A stretch of DNA of 64,000 nucleotides from AP-15 sp963788085 (GCA_963788085.1 CAWBFS010000071.1:19842-83841), one strand, 5' to 3'; counted from the stretch's first letter, positions 1-10,042 are shown. The notes: generated by a model from the letters alone, not told the origin. A program made the numbers and translations.

Positions 1-560
1 CGATAGCTCCGGAAATAGCGATAAAAATGCTTGTAGTGTCGAACTTCATCGTCGGCAATGTGGCGGGCCAGCATGGCGAGCACGGGATCCGGGCTGGCGC
101 GGAACAAGGTCGTGTAGTAGCTCGCCGTACCCATCTCGACGACACAGCGCGACGCCAGCTCGAGGCAGCGCGCCTGCTCCAGCGACACGTCGCAATAAGG
201 TTTGAATTCCTCGACGAACCCGCGGAAGGCCGGCATCCAGTCGAATTCCGGCCAAGCCGTCTCGACATACCGGCGCAGCGCCCGGCCGTGCTGCAACTCT
301 TCGGGCAGCCAGGAATTCGCTAACCACGAAGTGACTTCTTCGTCTCCGGCAAAGTATTCGACGAGATTCTCGGTATAAACATCCGTCGCGCTTTCCATAA
401 ACGACGCCGAGGCAACCAGGTAGAAAAACGCCCTGTTCTGCGTCACTGCGTGGTGGCGAATAAGATGCCAGGGAATGTCGTCGAGGGACCAGTGGCGCCG
501 ACCCGCGGAGCGTTCGCCAGAAGCGCGGCGTTGGTTTGCGTTTGGAATGCGAGGATCCAT
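1..560 (-). CDS. ferritin-like di-iron protein (C-terminus cut by window edge)
   Basis: The frame is open from an ATG at 560 to the left edge, about 186 residues, so the C-terminus is missing. The four-helix di-iron pattern is visible: an acidic helix (TENLVEYF), an E-x-x-H pair in LPEELQHG, a second acidic helix (CVVEMGTASYY) and a second E-x-x-H pair in DDEVRHYKHF. This is the ferritin-like superfamily layout E, ExxH, E, ExxH that binds two irons between helices. The protein is soluble, with no signal peptide. I cannot tell whether it is an oxygenase, a desaturase-like enzyme or an iron store. A divergent partner is not evident; the acyl-CoA-dehydrogenase-like gene lies upstream on the same strand, ending 23 bases away, which allows an operon. 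Confidence 0.72.
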   Translation of the reverse strand, partial: MDPRIPNANQRRASGERSAGRRHWSLDDIPWHLIRHHAVTQNRAFFYLVASASFMESATDVYTENLVEYFAGDEEVTSWLANSWLPEELQHGRALRRYVETAWPEFDWMPAFRGFVEEFKPYCDVSLEQARCLELASRCVVEMGTASYYTTLFRASPDPVLAMLARHIADDEVRHYKHFYRYFRSY

Positions 561-582
561 CGTAGTTGGCGGGCGGTGTCGT

Positions 583-1762
583 TTAGAATGTGAACATTGT
601 GCCTTCGGCCTGAAGGCCGAGCAGTACCTGGCCGACCGTCGCGAAGTGCGCCTGGCGGCCTTGATATTGCTGGATCACGGTGTGGACATCGCGGAGGCGG
701 CGCTCGAACGGGTTGCTCTCGAAAATCGCCGTCGCTCCCGCCGCATGATAGGCCGTGTCGACGACGTCCTTTGCCTGGTGAATGGCCCAGGTCGAGGCCA
801 GCCGGATCGTCGTGTTGTGATCAAGCGTCAAACGCCCCGACCGCGCGACGTCGCGCCAGATTTGCTCGAGCGAGCCCAACAGGAAAGCGCGTGCCGCTCT
901 GAGCCGCGCTTCGGATTGCGCGACTTGCGACTGGACGACATTGTCGTCGCGCAACGTGCGCTTGGCGCCGCGCGGGATCTTGTCGCGGGCGAGGACGATA
1001 AAAGCGTCCAGAGTGCTTCGCGCAATGCCGAGCGCGACCCCGGCGAAGCCGGAGGAGTACATGTTGCTGCTGCTGAAAGCGTAGAGCAGCCCGGGCTGAC
1101 GGAGCTTCGGCTCGGCCTCCCGCAACACGGTGTGGCTTTCCGGCACGAACAGATCGGCGACGGTATAGCTGTCGCTTCCCGTGCCGCGCAAACCGATGAC
1201 ATGCCAGATGTCGGAGAATTTGGCGCTGGCTTTCGGGAAAAGCAGTGTCCGGATCGCCGGACCACCGTCCGGCCGCAGCCGTGGCGTCCCGTCCTCGCCG
1301 AGGATCGCCACATGAGCGCCGAGCCAGGTCGCGTGATGGCTCCCGCTGGCGAAGCTCCAGGTGCCGGTCAGCCGGTAGCCGCCCGCGACCGCGCGGGCCT
1401 CGGCCGGACCCGGCGGACCCCAGGCCACGATGCCGCGCCTGATCTCCGAAGATCTCCCGCGCCACCTCCGGGTCGAGCAGGGCCGCCGTCATCGTGCAGC
1501 CGTTAGCCTGGCCGAGGCACCATGCGGCGCTGGCGTCGTGCTTCGCCACCTCCTCGATGACTTCCACATAGGCTGCCGGCGGCAATTCGGCGCCGCCCAG
1601 CGAGCGCGGCAGCAACAGCCGGAACAGCCCACGGTCGACCAGGGCTTCGACGATCGGCTCGGGAAGCTCGCGGCGCCGCTCGATCTCCTCGGCCGCCGCT
1701 TCCAGCTCCGGGCCCAGCTCTCGTGCGCGATCGACGTATTTGGTTACGGGCGATTCGGTCAT
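583..1762 (-). CDS. acyl-CoA dehydrogenase-like flavoprotein, one frameshift
   Basis: About 392 residues in two frames joined near 1435. The first frame carries the N-terminal helical domain (starting MTESPVTKYVDRARELG, with DASAAWCLGQ) and the second the middle beta domain (GTWSFASGSHHATWLG) and C-terminal helical domain ending EGTMFTF. It resembles the acyl-CoA dehydrogenase fold branch that includes flavin-dependent group D monooxygenases (HsaA / HpaB-C2 like) rather than classical beta-oxidation enzymes; that placement is an inference. Removing one G after GATCAG joins the frames without losing residues, so the break is probably a sequence error. It lies 19 bases downstream of the amidase on the same strand. 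The substrate is unknown. Confidence 0.8.
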
Positions 1763-1781
1763 CGATGCCGGGACTAACCGC

Positions 1782-3178
1782 CTATTCTTCCAGCCGCGGG
1801 CGAACCGAGCGCCACGACGTGGCCTTCTCGTAAGCGTGCGCGGCCCGCAGCACCGTCGCCTCGTCGAACGGCTTGCCGGCGAGCTGGAAGGCGAGCGGCA
1901 AGCCCGCTGCGCTGTAGCCGCAACAGACGGACATGGCCGGGGTGCCGGTGACGTTGAACGGCATCGTCAGCATCGGGCGCTCGAAAGTCGAGAACTTGCC
2001 GACGGCGTCGATCGCCGGCGCCTCGCCCGGGGCGGCGGCGGTGATGGCGAGATCGAGGCCGGCCATCGCCGTCGCGAATTCGACGGCCAACTCGCGGCGG
2101 CGCCGCACCGCCTGGACGTAGTCGGCGCCGCTGATCAGGGCGGCGAGCGCCATGCGGTCGCGGAACATCTCGCCATAGTCTTCGAACCGCTCGCGCAACG
2201 TCGCTTGATGGATCGCGTAGGCCTCGCTCAGCATGATCATCACGCCGCACGCCGCCCATTCGGCAAGCGGCGACAAACGCAGCTCGCGTACCGAGCAGCC
2301 GAGGTCTTCGAATACCTTGACCGCAGCGGCGATGCCCTGCCGCGTCGCCTCGTCCGCCGGATTGTCGTTCTCGTAAAAGTGCCGGATCAGCCCGATGCGG
2401 AGTCCTTTGATGTTGCTCGAAAGCGCGGCGCGGTAGTCGGGCGCCGGGCGGTCGGCGCTCGCCGGATCGTCGGGGTCGTGCCCGGCCATGGCCTGCAGCA
2501 TGATCGCGCAATCCTCCACAGTCCACGCCATCGGGCCGGCATGGTCGAGCGAGAAGGCGAGCGGCAGGATGCCGGCGCGGCTGATCCGGCCGTAGCTCGG
2601 CTTCAGCCCGGCAAGCCCGCAGAACGCAGCGGGACCGCGGATCGAGCCGCCGGTGTCGCTGCCGGTGCCGCCGAGCACGAGACCGGCAGCGACTGCTGCC
2701 CCGGTGCCGCTGCTCGACCCGCCGGTGAAACGGCTGGTGTTCCACGGGTTGCGCGCCGGCGGCCAGGGCAGATCGAAGGACGGGCCGCCGAGCGCGAATT
2801 CATGGGTGGCGAGCTTGCCGAGCACGATCGCCCCGGCCTCGGTCAGAAGCCTGACCGATGTCGCATCCTGCTGCGGCACATGGTCGATCAGGATCTTCGA
2901 ATGGCCGGTGGTCGGCACGCCCTTCGTCTCGTAAATGTCCTTGAGGCCGATCGGGATACCGTGCAGCGGGCCGCGGTAATTGCCGGCCACGATCTCGGCC
3001 TCGGCGGCGCGGGCCGCCGCGAGCGCAGGTTCGCGCAGCACCCGGATGAAAGCTGTGGAGCTTGCCGTCGAGCCGCTCGATGCGCGAGAGGCGGCTCTCG
3101 GTGAGCTCGACCGGGGAGAGCTCGCGCTTGCCCGATCAGCGCGCCGGCCTCGGCGATCGTCAGGAAATCTGGGACCAT
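1782..3178 (-). CDS. amidase signature family hydrolase, one frameshift
   Basis: About 465 residues. The amidase signature catalytic triad is present: Lys in GLKDIYETKG (about residue 80), the cis-Ser in the GGSSSGTG loop (about 156) and the nucleophile Ser in GSDTGGSIRGPA (about 179). Such enzymes cleave amide bonds of small amides or, in the AtzF/GatA branch, allophanate or glutamine. The start ATG at 3178 begins MVPDFLTIAEAGALIG. An extra G near 3135 shifts the frame; without it the sequence reads GKRELSPVELTESRLSRIE, normal for the family. A small AtzG-like gene ends 4 bases upstream, the pairing known for AtzG-AtzE and GatC-GatA. The substrate is not inferable. Confidence 0.88.
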
Positions 3179-3182
3179 TCCC

Positions 3183-3407
3183 TCACACTCCCGGAGGCGG
3201 GAAAATGTGGGCGGGTTCGGCGCCCATCGCGCGCTTTCCCCGCACCCGCTCCGCCATTTCCTCGACGAAATGGGCCGCCGCGGCGATTTCCTGTCTTTCG
3301 CGCTCCGGCACTTCGAGCCCGGCGCGGGCGAGCGCCGCCTCGACCTCGGCGCGGGTCATGCCTTGCGTTTTCACGATGCCGTCTCCCCAATGCTCCGGCC
3401 GCCTCAT
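3183..3407 (-). CDS. AtzG-like / DUF4089 small amidase partner
   Basis: A 74-residue acidic helical protein (core EVEAALARAGLEVPERER followed by AAAHFVEEMAERVR). It resembles the AtzG-like DUF4089 family, structural relatives of GatC that bind and stabilise their amidase partner. It sits 4 bases before the amidase start on the same strand, so the two are almost certainly cotranscribed and probably form a heteromeric amidase. Assignment rests on size, helical pattern and position; no catalytic residues are expected. The C-terminal tail is proline rich (AHIFPPPGV). Confidence 0.7.
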   Translation of the reverse strand: MRRPEHWGDGIVKTQGMTRAEVEAALARAGLEVPERERQEIAAAAHFVEEMAERVRGKRAMGAEPAHIFPPPGV

Positions 3408-3527
3408 TCTGGCGGAATTCGCCCCGCGGCGGAACAGAATATCTTAACAGCAGATGCGCGATTGCGCAGCGAACGCGCGGGTGTGAGAGTCGCAATCGGT
3501 CGGGATCAACGAATCGGAGGGGAGGCG

Positions 3528-4363
3528 ATGGCGGGCGAACGGCAGGTCGCGATCGTGACGGGAGCGGCGAGCGGCATCGGGCGGGCAATGAGTTTGGGCC
3601 TTCTCGAAGGCGGCATCGATGTCGCCGCGGTCGACAGGGAGCCGGCCTGGCTCGACGAGCTGAAGGCGGCCGCGGGCGGCAGGAGGTTCAGCGGCGCGTT
3701 GCAGACGATCCGGGCCGATTTGACGGATCCCGCCTCGTTCGACGCGATCGTATCGGCGGTGCTCGGCGAGTTCCGGCCGGATCGACATTCTGGTCAACAA
3801 CGCCGGTATCGGCCAGGATTCGATCCGCGCCGACCGGCGCCGCAACCCGATCCGATTTTGGGAAATCACGCCGGAGCAATGGAGCCGCTTTGTCGCGGTC
3901 AATGCGACGGCGCCCCTGATGATGGCCCGCGCGGTCGTGCCGCACATGCTGCGCGCCAAGCGCGGCCGCATCGTCACGGTCACCACCAGCCTCGGCACGA
4001 TGCTGCGCGAAGGCTACATCCTCTATGGCGCCAGCAAGGCGGCGGCCGAAGCGGCGACCGCGATAATGTCGGCCGATCTCGCAGGGACCGGGGTCACCGC
4101 AAATGTGCTGGTGCCGGGCGGAATGACCGATACGCGGATCATCGCCGATGGCGCGGTCGCCGACCGCAGCCGGCTGCTGCGGCCCGAGATCATGGCCGCC
4201 GCCGCTGTTGTGGCTGGTTTCCGACGCTGCCTCTCAAGTGACCGGGCGGCGCTTTCTGGCGGTGCATTGGGATACCTCGCTGCCGCCCGCCGAAGCGGCG
4301 GAGAAATGCGGTGCGCCGATCGCCTGGAAGAGCATCGCGACAATGCCGATCGAGCCGGACTGA
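3528..4363 (+). CDS. SDR family oxidoreductase, two frameshifts
   Basis: About 278 residues in three frame pieces. The start ATG follows a strong GGAGGGGAGG ribosome site at 3515-3524. The N-terminus has the Rossmann motif TGAASGIGRA; after a +1 slip near 3778 the frame continues RIDILVNNAGIG and later YGASKAAAEAA (the YxxxK catalytic pair). A second +1 slip near 4200 leads into PLLWLVSDAASQVTGRRF, the usual SDR C-terminus. Short-chain dehydrogenases oxidise or reduce carbonyl/hydroxyl groups with NAD(P). It ends 15 bases before the methyltransferase, suggesting cotranscription. Both slips are repaired by deleting a single base, so I read the gene as functional. The substrate is unknown. Confidence 0.82.
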
Positions 4364-4378
4364 AGGGAGACATCGGAA

Positions 4379-5236
4379 ATGAGCACTGAGGCCAATGCCA
4401 ACCAACTCGAGTATTGGAACACCGTTGCCGGCCCACGCTGGGTCGGGCTCGCCGGCTATGTCGAAAAACGCGTGCAGAAGGTCAACGATCTGCTGCTGGC
4501 GCGATCGGCGGTTGCGCCTGGAGAAAAGGTGCTGGAGGTCGGGTGCGGCACCGGCGCCGCGACGGTACCCCTGGCCGAGGCGGTCGGCGACACCGGCGAG
4601 GTTGTCGGGATCGACATCTCCGAGCCGATGCTGGCCGCCGCGCGCGAGCGGATCTCGCACAGCGGGCTGCGCAACATCACGCTGCTGCGTGCGGACGCGC
4701 AGGTGCACGCCTTCGAGCCCAACCGCTTCGACCTGATCGCGTCGCGCTTTGGCGTGATGTTCTTTGCCGATCCGGTAGCCGCTTTCCGAAACCTGCTCGG
4801 TGCGGTCCGGCCCGGCGGGCGGCTGTGCTTTGCGTGCTGGGCAGCGCTCGAGGAAAACCGGCACTGGCTGATCCCCTACGAAGTTGCTCTCCGGCATTTA
4901 GGACCACCGGCGCCAAAGCCTCCCCATGCACCGGGGCCTATGGCTTTCGCCGAGCCGGAATACGTGCGCTCGGTTCTCGAAGGGGCGGGGTACGAGGGCA
5001 TCGAGATCCGGCGCGAGACGCCCGAAATTATCGGTGCGAGCCCTCGGGAGGAGGCCGAGCACGCCCTTATCATGGGTCCCTCGGGCCGGCTGATCGAGGA
5101 GAAGAAGCCGCAGGAAAGCGTTCGCGAGCTGATCAAGCAGGAAATGACCGACGCCTTCGCAGCCTATGCGAAGGGCGGAGAAATGGTGCTTCCTTCCACT
5201 ATCTTTCTGGTGACGGCCCGCCGCGCTGCTTCTTAA
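4379..5236 (+). CDS. class I SAM-dependent methyltransferase
   Basis: 285 residues, intact. Motif I of class I methyltransferases is VLEVGCGTGAA (residues 51-61), followed by the acidic residue that holds the SAM ribose in VGIDISEPM (about 76) and a post-motif FDLIASRFGVMFF. The fold is the UbiE/Methyltransf_25 type used for small-molecule, quinone or lipid methylation; the acceptor cannot be deduced. The C-terminal 90 residues are helical and may cap the substrate pocket. It follows the SDR gene by 15 bases and probably shares its transcript. Confidence 0.85.
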   Translation: MSTEANANQLEYWNTVAGPRWVGLAGYVEKRVQKVNDLLLARSAVAPGEKVLEVGCGTGAATVPLAEAVGDTGEVVGIDISEPMLAAARERISHSGLRNITLLRADAQVHAFEPNRFDLIASRFGVMFFADPVAAFRNLLGAVRPGGRLCFACWAALEENRHWLIPYEVALRHLGPPAPKPPHAPGPMAFAEPEYVRSVLEGAGYEGIEIRRETPEIIGASPREEAEHALIMGPSGRLIEEKKPQESVRELIKQEMTDAFAAYAKGGEMVLPSTIFLVTARRAAS

Positions 5237-5312
5237 ACCTCCGACCCAGTCTGGACAGAATGCCGCAGGGTGGTTGTAATGGTCCGCCGTTGGGTGGTGT
5301 CAGGCAATTTCG

Positions 5313-8300
5313 ATGGATGTAGCCGAATGGCTGCGCGGGCTCGGGCTCGAGCAATACGGGCCCGCGTTCCGCGCCAACGACATTGACGGGGAGGTATTAC
5401 GCCGGCTCACGGGCGAGGATCTGCGTGAGCTGGGTGTCACCTCGATCGGCCATCGCCGCAGACTGCTCGACGCCATCGCCGCGCTCGGCACGGCCGAAGC
5501 ATTGCCGACCCCGATTCCACCCATCGCGCCCGATGGCGGCAGCCCCCTCCCTAACCCTCCCCCGCTTGCGGGGGAGGGGAAGGGTGGGGGCCGAGGCGGA
5601 GCGCCGCCAGCTGACGGTGATGTTCTGCGACCTCGTCGGCTCGACGGCGCTATCGGCGCGCTTCGACCCCGAGGATCTGCGCGAGATCGTCGGGGCCTAT
5701 CACCGCTGCGTCGCCGACACCGTCGGCCGGTTCGCCGGTTTTGTCGCCAAATACATGGGCGACGGCGTGCTGGTCTATTTCGGCTACCCCGAGGCGCATG
5801 AGGACGACGCCGAGCGCGCGGTCCGCGCCGGACTGGCCGTTATCGAGGCGGTCGGCCGGCTTGCGGGGACCGGAGCCGTTGAATGTGCGGCTCGGCATCG
5901 CCACCGGGATTGCCGTGGTCGGCGATCTAATCGGCGAGGGCGCGGCGCAGGAGCGCGGGGTCGTCGGCGAGACCCCCAACCTCGCCGCAAGGCTGCAGGC
6001 CCTGGCCGCGCCGAACACGCTCATCATCGCCGAAGCGACGCGCCGGCAGATCGGCGGGCTGTTCGACCTCGCCGATCTCGGCCCGCAGGCGCTTGCCGGC
6101 TTTGCCGAGCCGCAGCCGGCGTGGCGGGTCATTGGCGAGAGCGGGATGTTGAGCCGCTTCGAGGCCCTGCGCTCGGGGGAGACGCCGCTCGTCGGGCGCG
6201 ACGAGGAAGTCGAGCTGCTGGTCCGACGCTGGCAGCAGGCGAAGAGCGGCGAAGGACGAGTGGTGCTGATCTCCGGCGAGCCGGGCATCGGCAAGTCGCG
6301 GCTCACGGCGGCGCTTTCCGAGCAAATCGGAAGCGAGCCCCATACCCGCCTACGCTATTTCTGCTCGCCGCACCACCAGGACAGCGCGCTCAATCCGTTC
6401 ATCGCCCAGCTCGAACGCGCCGCCGGATTCGCGCGCGACGACACGGTCGACGAGAAGCTCGGCAAATTGCGGGGATTGCTCGCACCCGGTGCGCGAATCG
6501 ATGACGAAATCGAGTTGTTGGCCGAGCTGCTGTCATTGCCGAGTTCCGCCGCCGATTTCAACCTCAGCCCGCAGCGCAAACGCGAGAGGCTATTCGAGGC
6601 ATTGCTCAACCAGCTCGAAGCCGAGGCGCGGCGCCGGCCGGTGCTGATGGTGTTCGAGGACGCCCATTGGATCGATCCAACCTCGCGCGAGCTCCTGGAT
6701 CTGACCGTCGACCGGGTGCGGCGGCTACCGGCGCTGCTGACGATCACCTTTCGACCGGAATTCCAGCCGCCTTGGGGCGGCCGCGCCCATGTCTCCAGTC
6801 TGGCGCTCAATCGGCTCGGCGAACGCGACGGCGAGGCGCTGGTGCAAACTCTGGCCGGCAATGCGGCGCTGGCCGCCGAGATCGTCGCCGAGATCGTCGA
6901 GCGCACCGACGGGGTGCCGCTCTTTGTCGAGGAACTGACCAAGGCGGTGCTGGAAAGCGCCGCGCAGGGCGACCGGGTGGCCCGGATGCTGGCGACCACA
7001 TCGCTGGCTGCGCAGGCGGTGCCGGCCACCTTGCATGCCTCGCTGATGGCGCGGCTCGACCGGCTCGGCCCGGCGGCCAAGGAGATCGCGCAGATCGGCG
7101 CGGTGCTCGGCCGCGAATTTGCCTATGAACTGATCGAGCCGGTGGCGCAGCGTCCCGAGGGGGAATTGCAAGCCGCATTGGATCAGCTTGGAGAGGCCGG
7201 GCTGCTGTTCTGCCGCGGCATCGCTCCGCATGCCTCCTACCTGTTCAAGCACGCGCTGGTGCAGGACGCCGCCTACTCGACCCTGTTGCGCGGGCGACGG
7301 CAGGAATTGCACGCCCGCGTCGCGGCGGCGCTGGAAGAGCATTTCGCCGATCTCGTCGAGCGCCAGCCAGAGCTGCTCGCCCATCACCTGACGGCTGCCG
7401 GCAACACCGAACGCGCGGTCGATCAATGGCTGAAGGCGGGGCAGCATGCCGCAGCGCAATTCGCTTACTTCGAAGCGATTGCCCATTTCGAGCGAGGTCT
7501 CAGTCTGCTGCATTCGCTGCCGGAGAGCCCGATCCGGAACGGCCGCGAAATCGAGCTGCAACTGGCGTTGGGGCTCTGTCTGTTTACCGCCAAAGGCGCC
7601 GTCGCAGCGAAGCCGGCTTATACGCGGGCGCTCGAGCTCGCCGAGCGCAGCGGCGAGCTGCAACAACGGTTCGAGGCGCTCTATGGGGTGTGGCAGTCAA
7701 CTCGCGATAACGTGTCCGGTGGAATAGCCGCCGCCGGGCCGCTCTCAGAGAGGTTGCTGCGGATGGCCGAACGGGAGGGAGACGATGGATTGCGGCTCCA
7801 GGCGCATCACAGCGGCTGGACGACCTGGGGTCACGCGGGGGATCCGGCAAAAACTCGCGAGCACGCCGACGCCGGACGCCTTCTCTACGATCCGGAGAAG
7901 CATGCGTCCCATCGGCTCGTCTATGGCGGACACGATCCGGGTGTTTGCGCCCAAATTACTGGCGCTTGGGCCGAATCGTTGCTCGGATATCCCGACAAGG
8001 CGTTCGCCAGCACCGCTAAGGGTTTGGCGCTGGCCGAGCGGATCGCCCACCCGTTCACGCTGGGCTTTGCTCTCCTTCTTTCTTCGCAGGTTTACCTCAA
8101 TCGCCGTGAGCCAGAACGAGCCCTGCGCCAACTCGATGCTGCTGAGGCGGTGGCTGCGGAGCAGCGGCTCTCGTTTAATCTCGAACCAGGCATGCTGCGT
8201 GGCGCGGCATTGCTCGGACAAGGTGCCGTCGACGAAGCAATCGCCCGCATTCGCGAGGGCGTAGCGAAATGGACCGGGCTCGGACGGACTTTCAATTTGC

Positions 8301-8695
8301 CTTTTGGTCTGGCGTTCCTGGCCGAGGGCCTGGCCCGACATGGCGATCGCACGGCGGCACTGGCCGCATTGCGGGAGGGATTGGAAATAGCGGACGTCAC
8401 CGGCGAGCATAAGTGGGATGCCGAACTGCACCGCCTTACCGGAACGGTGCTGCTCGCCGAAAACCAGCTCGACGAGGGCCAAGCCTCATTGCAGCAAGCG
8501 ATCCGCGTTGCGCAAGCCCAACAAGCGAAATCGCTGGAGTTGCGCGCCGCCCGCGATCTTGCCCGGCTGTGGGGCGAGCGGGGCCGCCGCGCCGAAGCCC
8601 GCGACCTACTGGCGCCGGTCTACGGCTGGTTCACCGAGGGCTTCGATACCGCCGATCTGATCGAAGCGGCGGCGCTGCTCGACGAATTGCGATAG
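5313..8695 (+). CDS. SAM domain / class III cyclase / AAA ATPase / TPR protein, two frameshifts
   Basis: About 1,127 codons. The N-terminus is a SAM domain (MDVAEWLRGLGLEQY, residues 1-65). A Pro/Gly-rich linker contains a palindromic repeat. Then a class III adenylate/guanylate cyclase domain (RRQLTVMFCDLVGSTALS with the metal Asp, and KYMGDGVLVYFGYP), an AAA ATPase with Walker A GEPGIGKS, Walker B-like VLMVFEDAHW, and a long C-terminal TPR region. The same order occurs in many alphaproteobacterial cyclase-ATPase signalling proteins. Frame slips lie near 5585, in the G-run at the edge of the repeat, and near 5868. The protein is cytosolic; the input is probably protein interaction through SAM/TPR and the output cAMP or cGMP. 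The exact nucleotide is inference. Confidence 0.85.
5543..5590. repeat. R1 palindromic repeat inside a coding sequence
   Basis: A C-run/G-run hairpin: the 10-base arm at 5555-5564 (CCCTCCCCCG) pairs perfectly with 5569-5578 across a 4-base loop, with further outer pairing. It resembles the repeats at 35042-35180, 47700-47757 and 52689-52740. This copy lies in the linker between the SAM and cyclase domains of the large signalling protein and would be translated as a short Pro/Gly-rich peptide. Confidence 0.75.
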
Positions 8696-9014
8696 ACTGG
8701 GTGGGGTACTATCAAAGTCCGCGCCATGTTGCAGACCGGGGGGAGACCGTAGGTTAGGTCGGCGCCTGAATTCGACCCGAATTTTTCGGCTAAGGGGGGC
8801 GGACGGCTCTACCGACGGTCCTGACTAGCGGCACTGACAACCCTACAATTGCCATAGTAGCACTATATCTATACGGACATCGGCATCCGTGAGCGGGTGC
8901 AGGATTGTCGTTGTGGGAGTTGGCGATGCCTGATCTCGACCTGATACAACAGGGGGAACAGGACACCGGGCGGGCTCTCCGCTATCGCATATTCGATCAC
9001 CTCAAAACGCCACC
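8696..9014. other. non-coding stretch after the cyclase gene
   Basis: No convincing gene. A short open stretch starts at 8926 (MPDLDLIQQGEQD) and runs into the downstream palindromic repeat without any recognisable family. It may be the 5' remnant of a lost gene. No terminator hairpin with a T-run was seen. Confidence 0.4.
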
Positions 9015-9106
9015 GTCATTGCGAGCGAAGCGAAGCAATCTCGGGCCGCCGAGCGCTCTTCCGGTCGAGATTGCCTCGTCGCGCAGGGGCGCGCCTCGCA
9101 ATGACG
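9015..9106. repeat. R4 inverted repeat (GTCATTGCGAG type)
   Basis: The arms GTCATTGCGAGCG and CGCCTCGCAATGAC bound a 92-base imperfect palindrome, with internal pairing between AAGCAATCTCG and CGAGATTGCCT. It is the common bacterial dispersed palindrome of this type. It is probably a non-autonomous element or transcript-end structure; no protein is encoded. Confidence 0.75.
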
Positions 9107-9216
9107 CTGCGCCCAGCTGGTCACCGCCCAAACCGGTTGCCGCGGTTGTTCGGGAGGGGCCGCCTGCGGCTCGATCGATGCGAAGGTGCTGATGATGTTT
9201 CAGGTTGCGCGGGGAG

Positions 9217-9312
9217 CGAAGCCAAACCGGGGCCGCTCGCGGGGATCAACGTGTTCGATCTGACGACGGTCGTTCTCGGGCCACTGGCGACGCAAGGGTT
9301 CGGCGATCCCGG
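9217..9312 (+). pseudogene. 5' fragment of a CaiB/BaiF CoA-transferase gene
   Basis: Translates as EAKPGPLAGINVFDLTTVV followed by LGPLATQ, matching the first 30 or so residues of the intact CoA-transferase 826 bases downstream (EARPGPLAGIKILDLTTVV then LGPLATQ). Similarity stops after GDPGK, where the intact gene has the conserved GAEVIKIE segment. The two differ at many bases, so this is an older paralogue remnant, not a fresh duplication. The toxin-antitoxin pair sits between the fragment and the intact gene. Confidence 0.75.
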
Positions 9313-9354
9313 CAAGTCTGCACCAGGGTTCGAGAGGAAATCACCGCCCATGTT

Positions 9355-9383
9355 TTGACAAAGCGGTATCCCCGTCTTAATAT
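9355..9383 (+). promoter_or_regulatory. sigma-70 promoter of the toxin-antitoxin pair
   Basis: The -35 box TTGACA (9355-9360) and -10 box TAATAT (9378-9383) are separated by exactly 17 bases. This near-consensus housekeeping promoter reads into the Phd-type antitoxin gene. Confidence 0.8.
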
Positions 9384-9399
9384 TGACCATCTATGGTCA
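9384..9399. promoter_or_regulatory. operator palindrome of the toxin-antitoxin pair
   Basis: TGACCAT-CT-ATGGTCA is a perfect 7-base inverted repeat immediately downstream of the -10 box, covering the expected transcription start. Phd/YefM antitoxins repress their own promoters through such palindromes, so it is the likely binding site of the antitoxin encoded next to it. Confidence 0.72.
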
Positions 9400-9416
9400 G
9401 CCCCGCGGAGGACGTA

Positions 9417-9647
9417 TTGGGCACAACCGTATCGGTGGCGCAGGCCAAGTCCCAATTTGCCGCGCTTGTCGCTCGCGCGGAAGCGGGCGAACAAATCGTC
9501 GTGACACGGAGCGGACGGGCAGTCGCCTGCCTCGGTCCGCTGCCTCGGCGGCAGCCGATCAAATATGGCGAGCTCAGGGGACTGTTTCTGTCGGAGGATC
9601 TGACCATTCCGGAAGAGGTCGTTCGCGATTTCGAGCCGAGCACGTGA
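9417..9647 (+). CDS. Phd/YefM-family antitoxin
   Basis: About 76 residues beginning MGTTVSVAQAKSQFAALVAR, the usual Phd/YefM DNA-binding N-terminus, with GEQIVVTRSGRAVACL as the following strand segment. I chose the TTG at 9417 because it has a GGAGG site at 9408-9412, while the upstream ATG at 9393 lies inside the operator palindrome, lacks a ribosome site and would be at the transcript start. The C-terminal IPEEVVRDFEPS should wrap the toxin. The stop overlaps the toxin start (GTGA), so the two are translationally coupled. The antitoxin would neutralise the PIN RNase and repress the operon. Confidence 0.85.
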   Translation: MGTTVSVAQAKSQFAALVARAEAGEQIVVTRSGRAVACLGPLPRRQPIKYGELRGLFLSEDLTIPEEVVRDFEPST

Positions 9648-10033
9648 TCGCCGCCATACTGGTCGACACCCATCTTGTTCTCTGGGCAAGGATAGCGCCG
9701 GAACGGCTCACCACCGGCGAACGGCGCGCGCTCGATGACGCGCGGTCGTGTTACATTAGCGCTGTCAGCCTCTGGGAAATCGCGATCTTGATGGCGCTGG
9801 ACCGCATCGCTCAGGACGAGCGCCTTTTGATGGTTCCCGACGGCTTCGATCTGCTTCCGGTGCTGCCCGATCATTGCAGGGCGTTGGTCGCGTTGCCGCG
9901 ACGGCATCGTGATCCGTTCGACCGAATGCTGATTGCGCAGGCGCGGGCCGAGCGGCTCGCCCTGTTGACCCGTGATAGGGCAATTATCGCTTATGGCAGT
10001 GAAGGCGCCGACGTGGTGACGCTCGATGATTGA
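9644..10033 (+). CDS. PIN-domain toxin (VapC-like ribonuclease)
   Basis: 129 residues from a GTG start overlapping the antitoxin stop by 4 bases. The PIN acidic residues are in place: Asp8 in ILVDTHLVLW, Glu45 in VSLWEIAI, Asp93 in DPFDRMLIAQA and Asp111 in LLTRDRAI. PIN toxins are Mg-dependent RNases that arrest growth when the antitoxin is lost. The length is normal and the frame unbroken. The module sits between a CoA-transferase fragment and the intact CoA-transferase gene and starts 9 bases before the latter, so read-through from the TA promoter into the CoA-transferase is likely. Confidence 0.88.
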   Translation: MIAAILVDTHLVLWARIAPERLTTGERRALDDARSCYISAVSLWEIAILMALDRIAQDERLLMVPDGFDLLPVLPDHCRALVALPRRHRDPFDRMLIAQARAERLALLTRDRAIIAYGSEGADVVTLDD

Positions 10034-10042
10034 GGTTTTGCA

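Noticed and set aside
475..1506. A plus-strand open frame of about 340 codons opposite the acyl-CoA dehydrogenase-like gene
   Set aside because: Antisense shadow of a conserved flavoprotein gene; no motif of its own.
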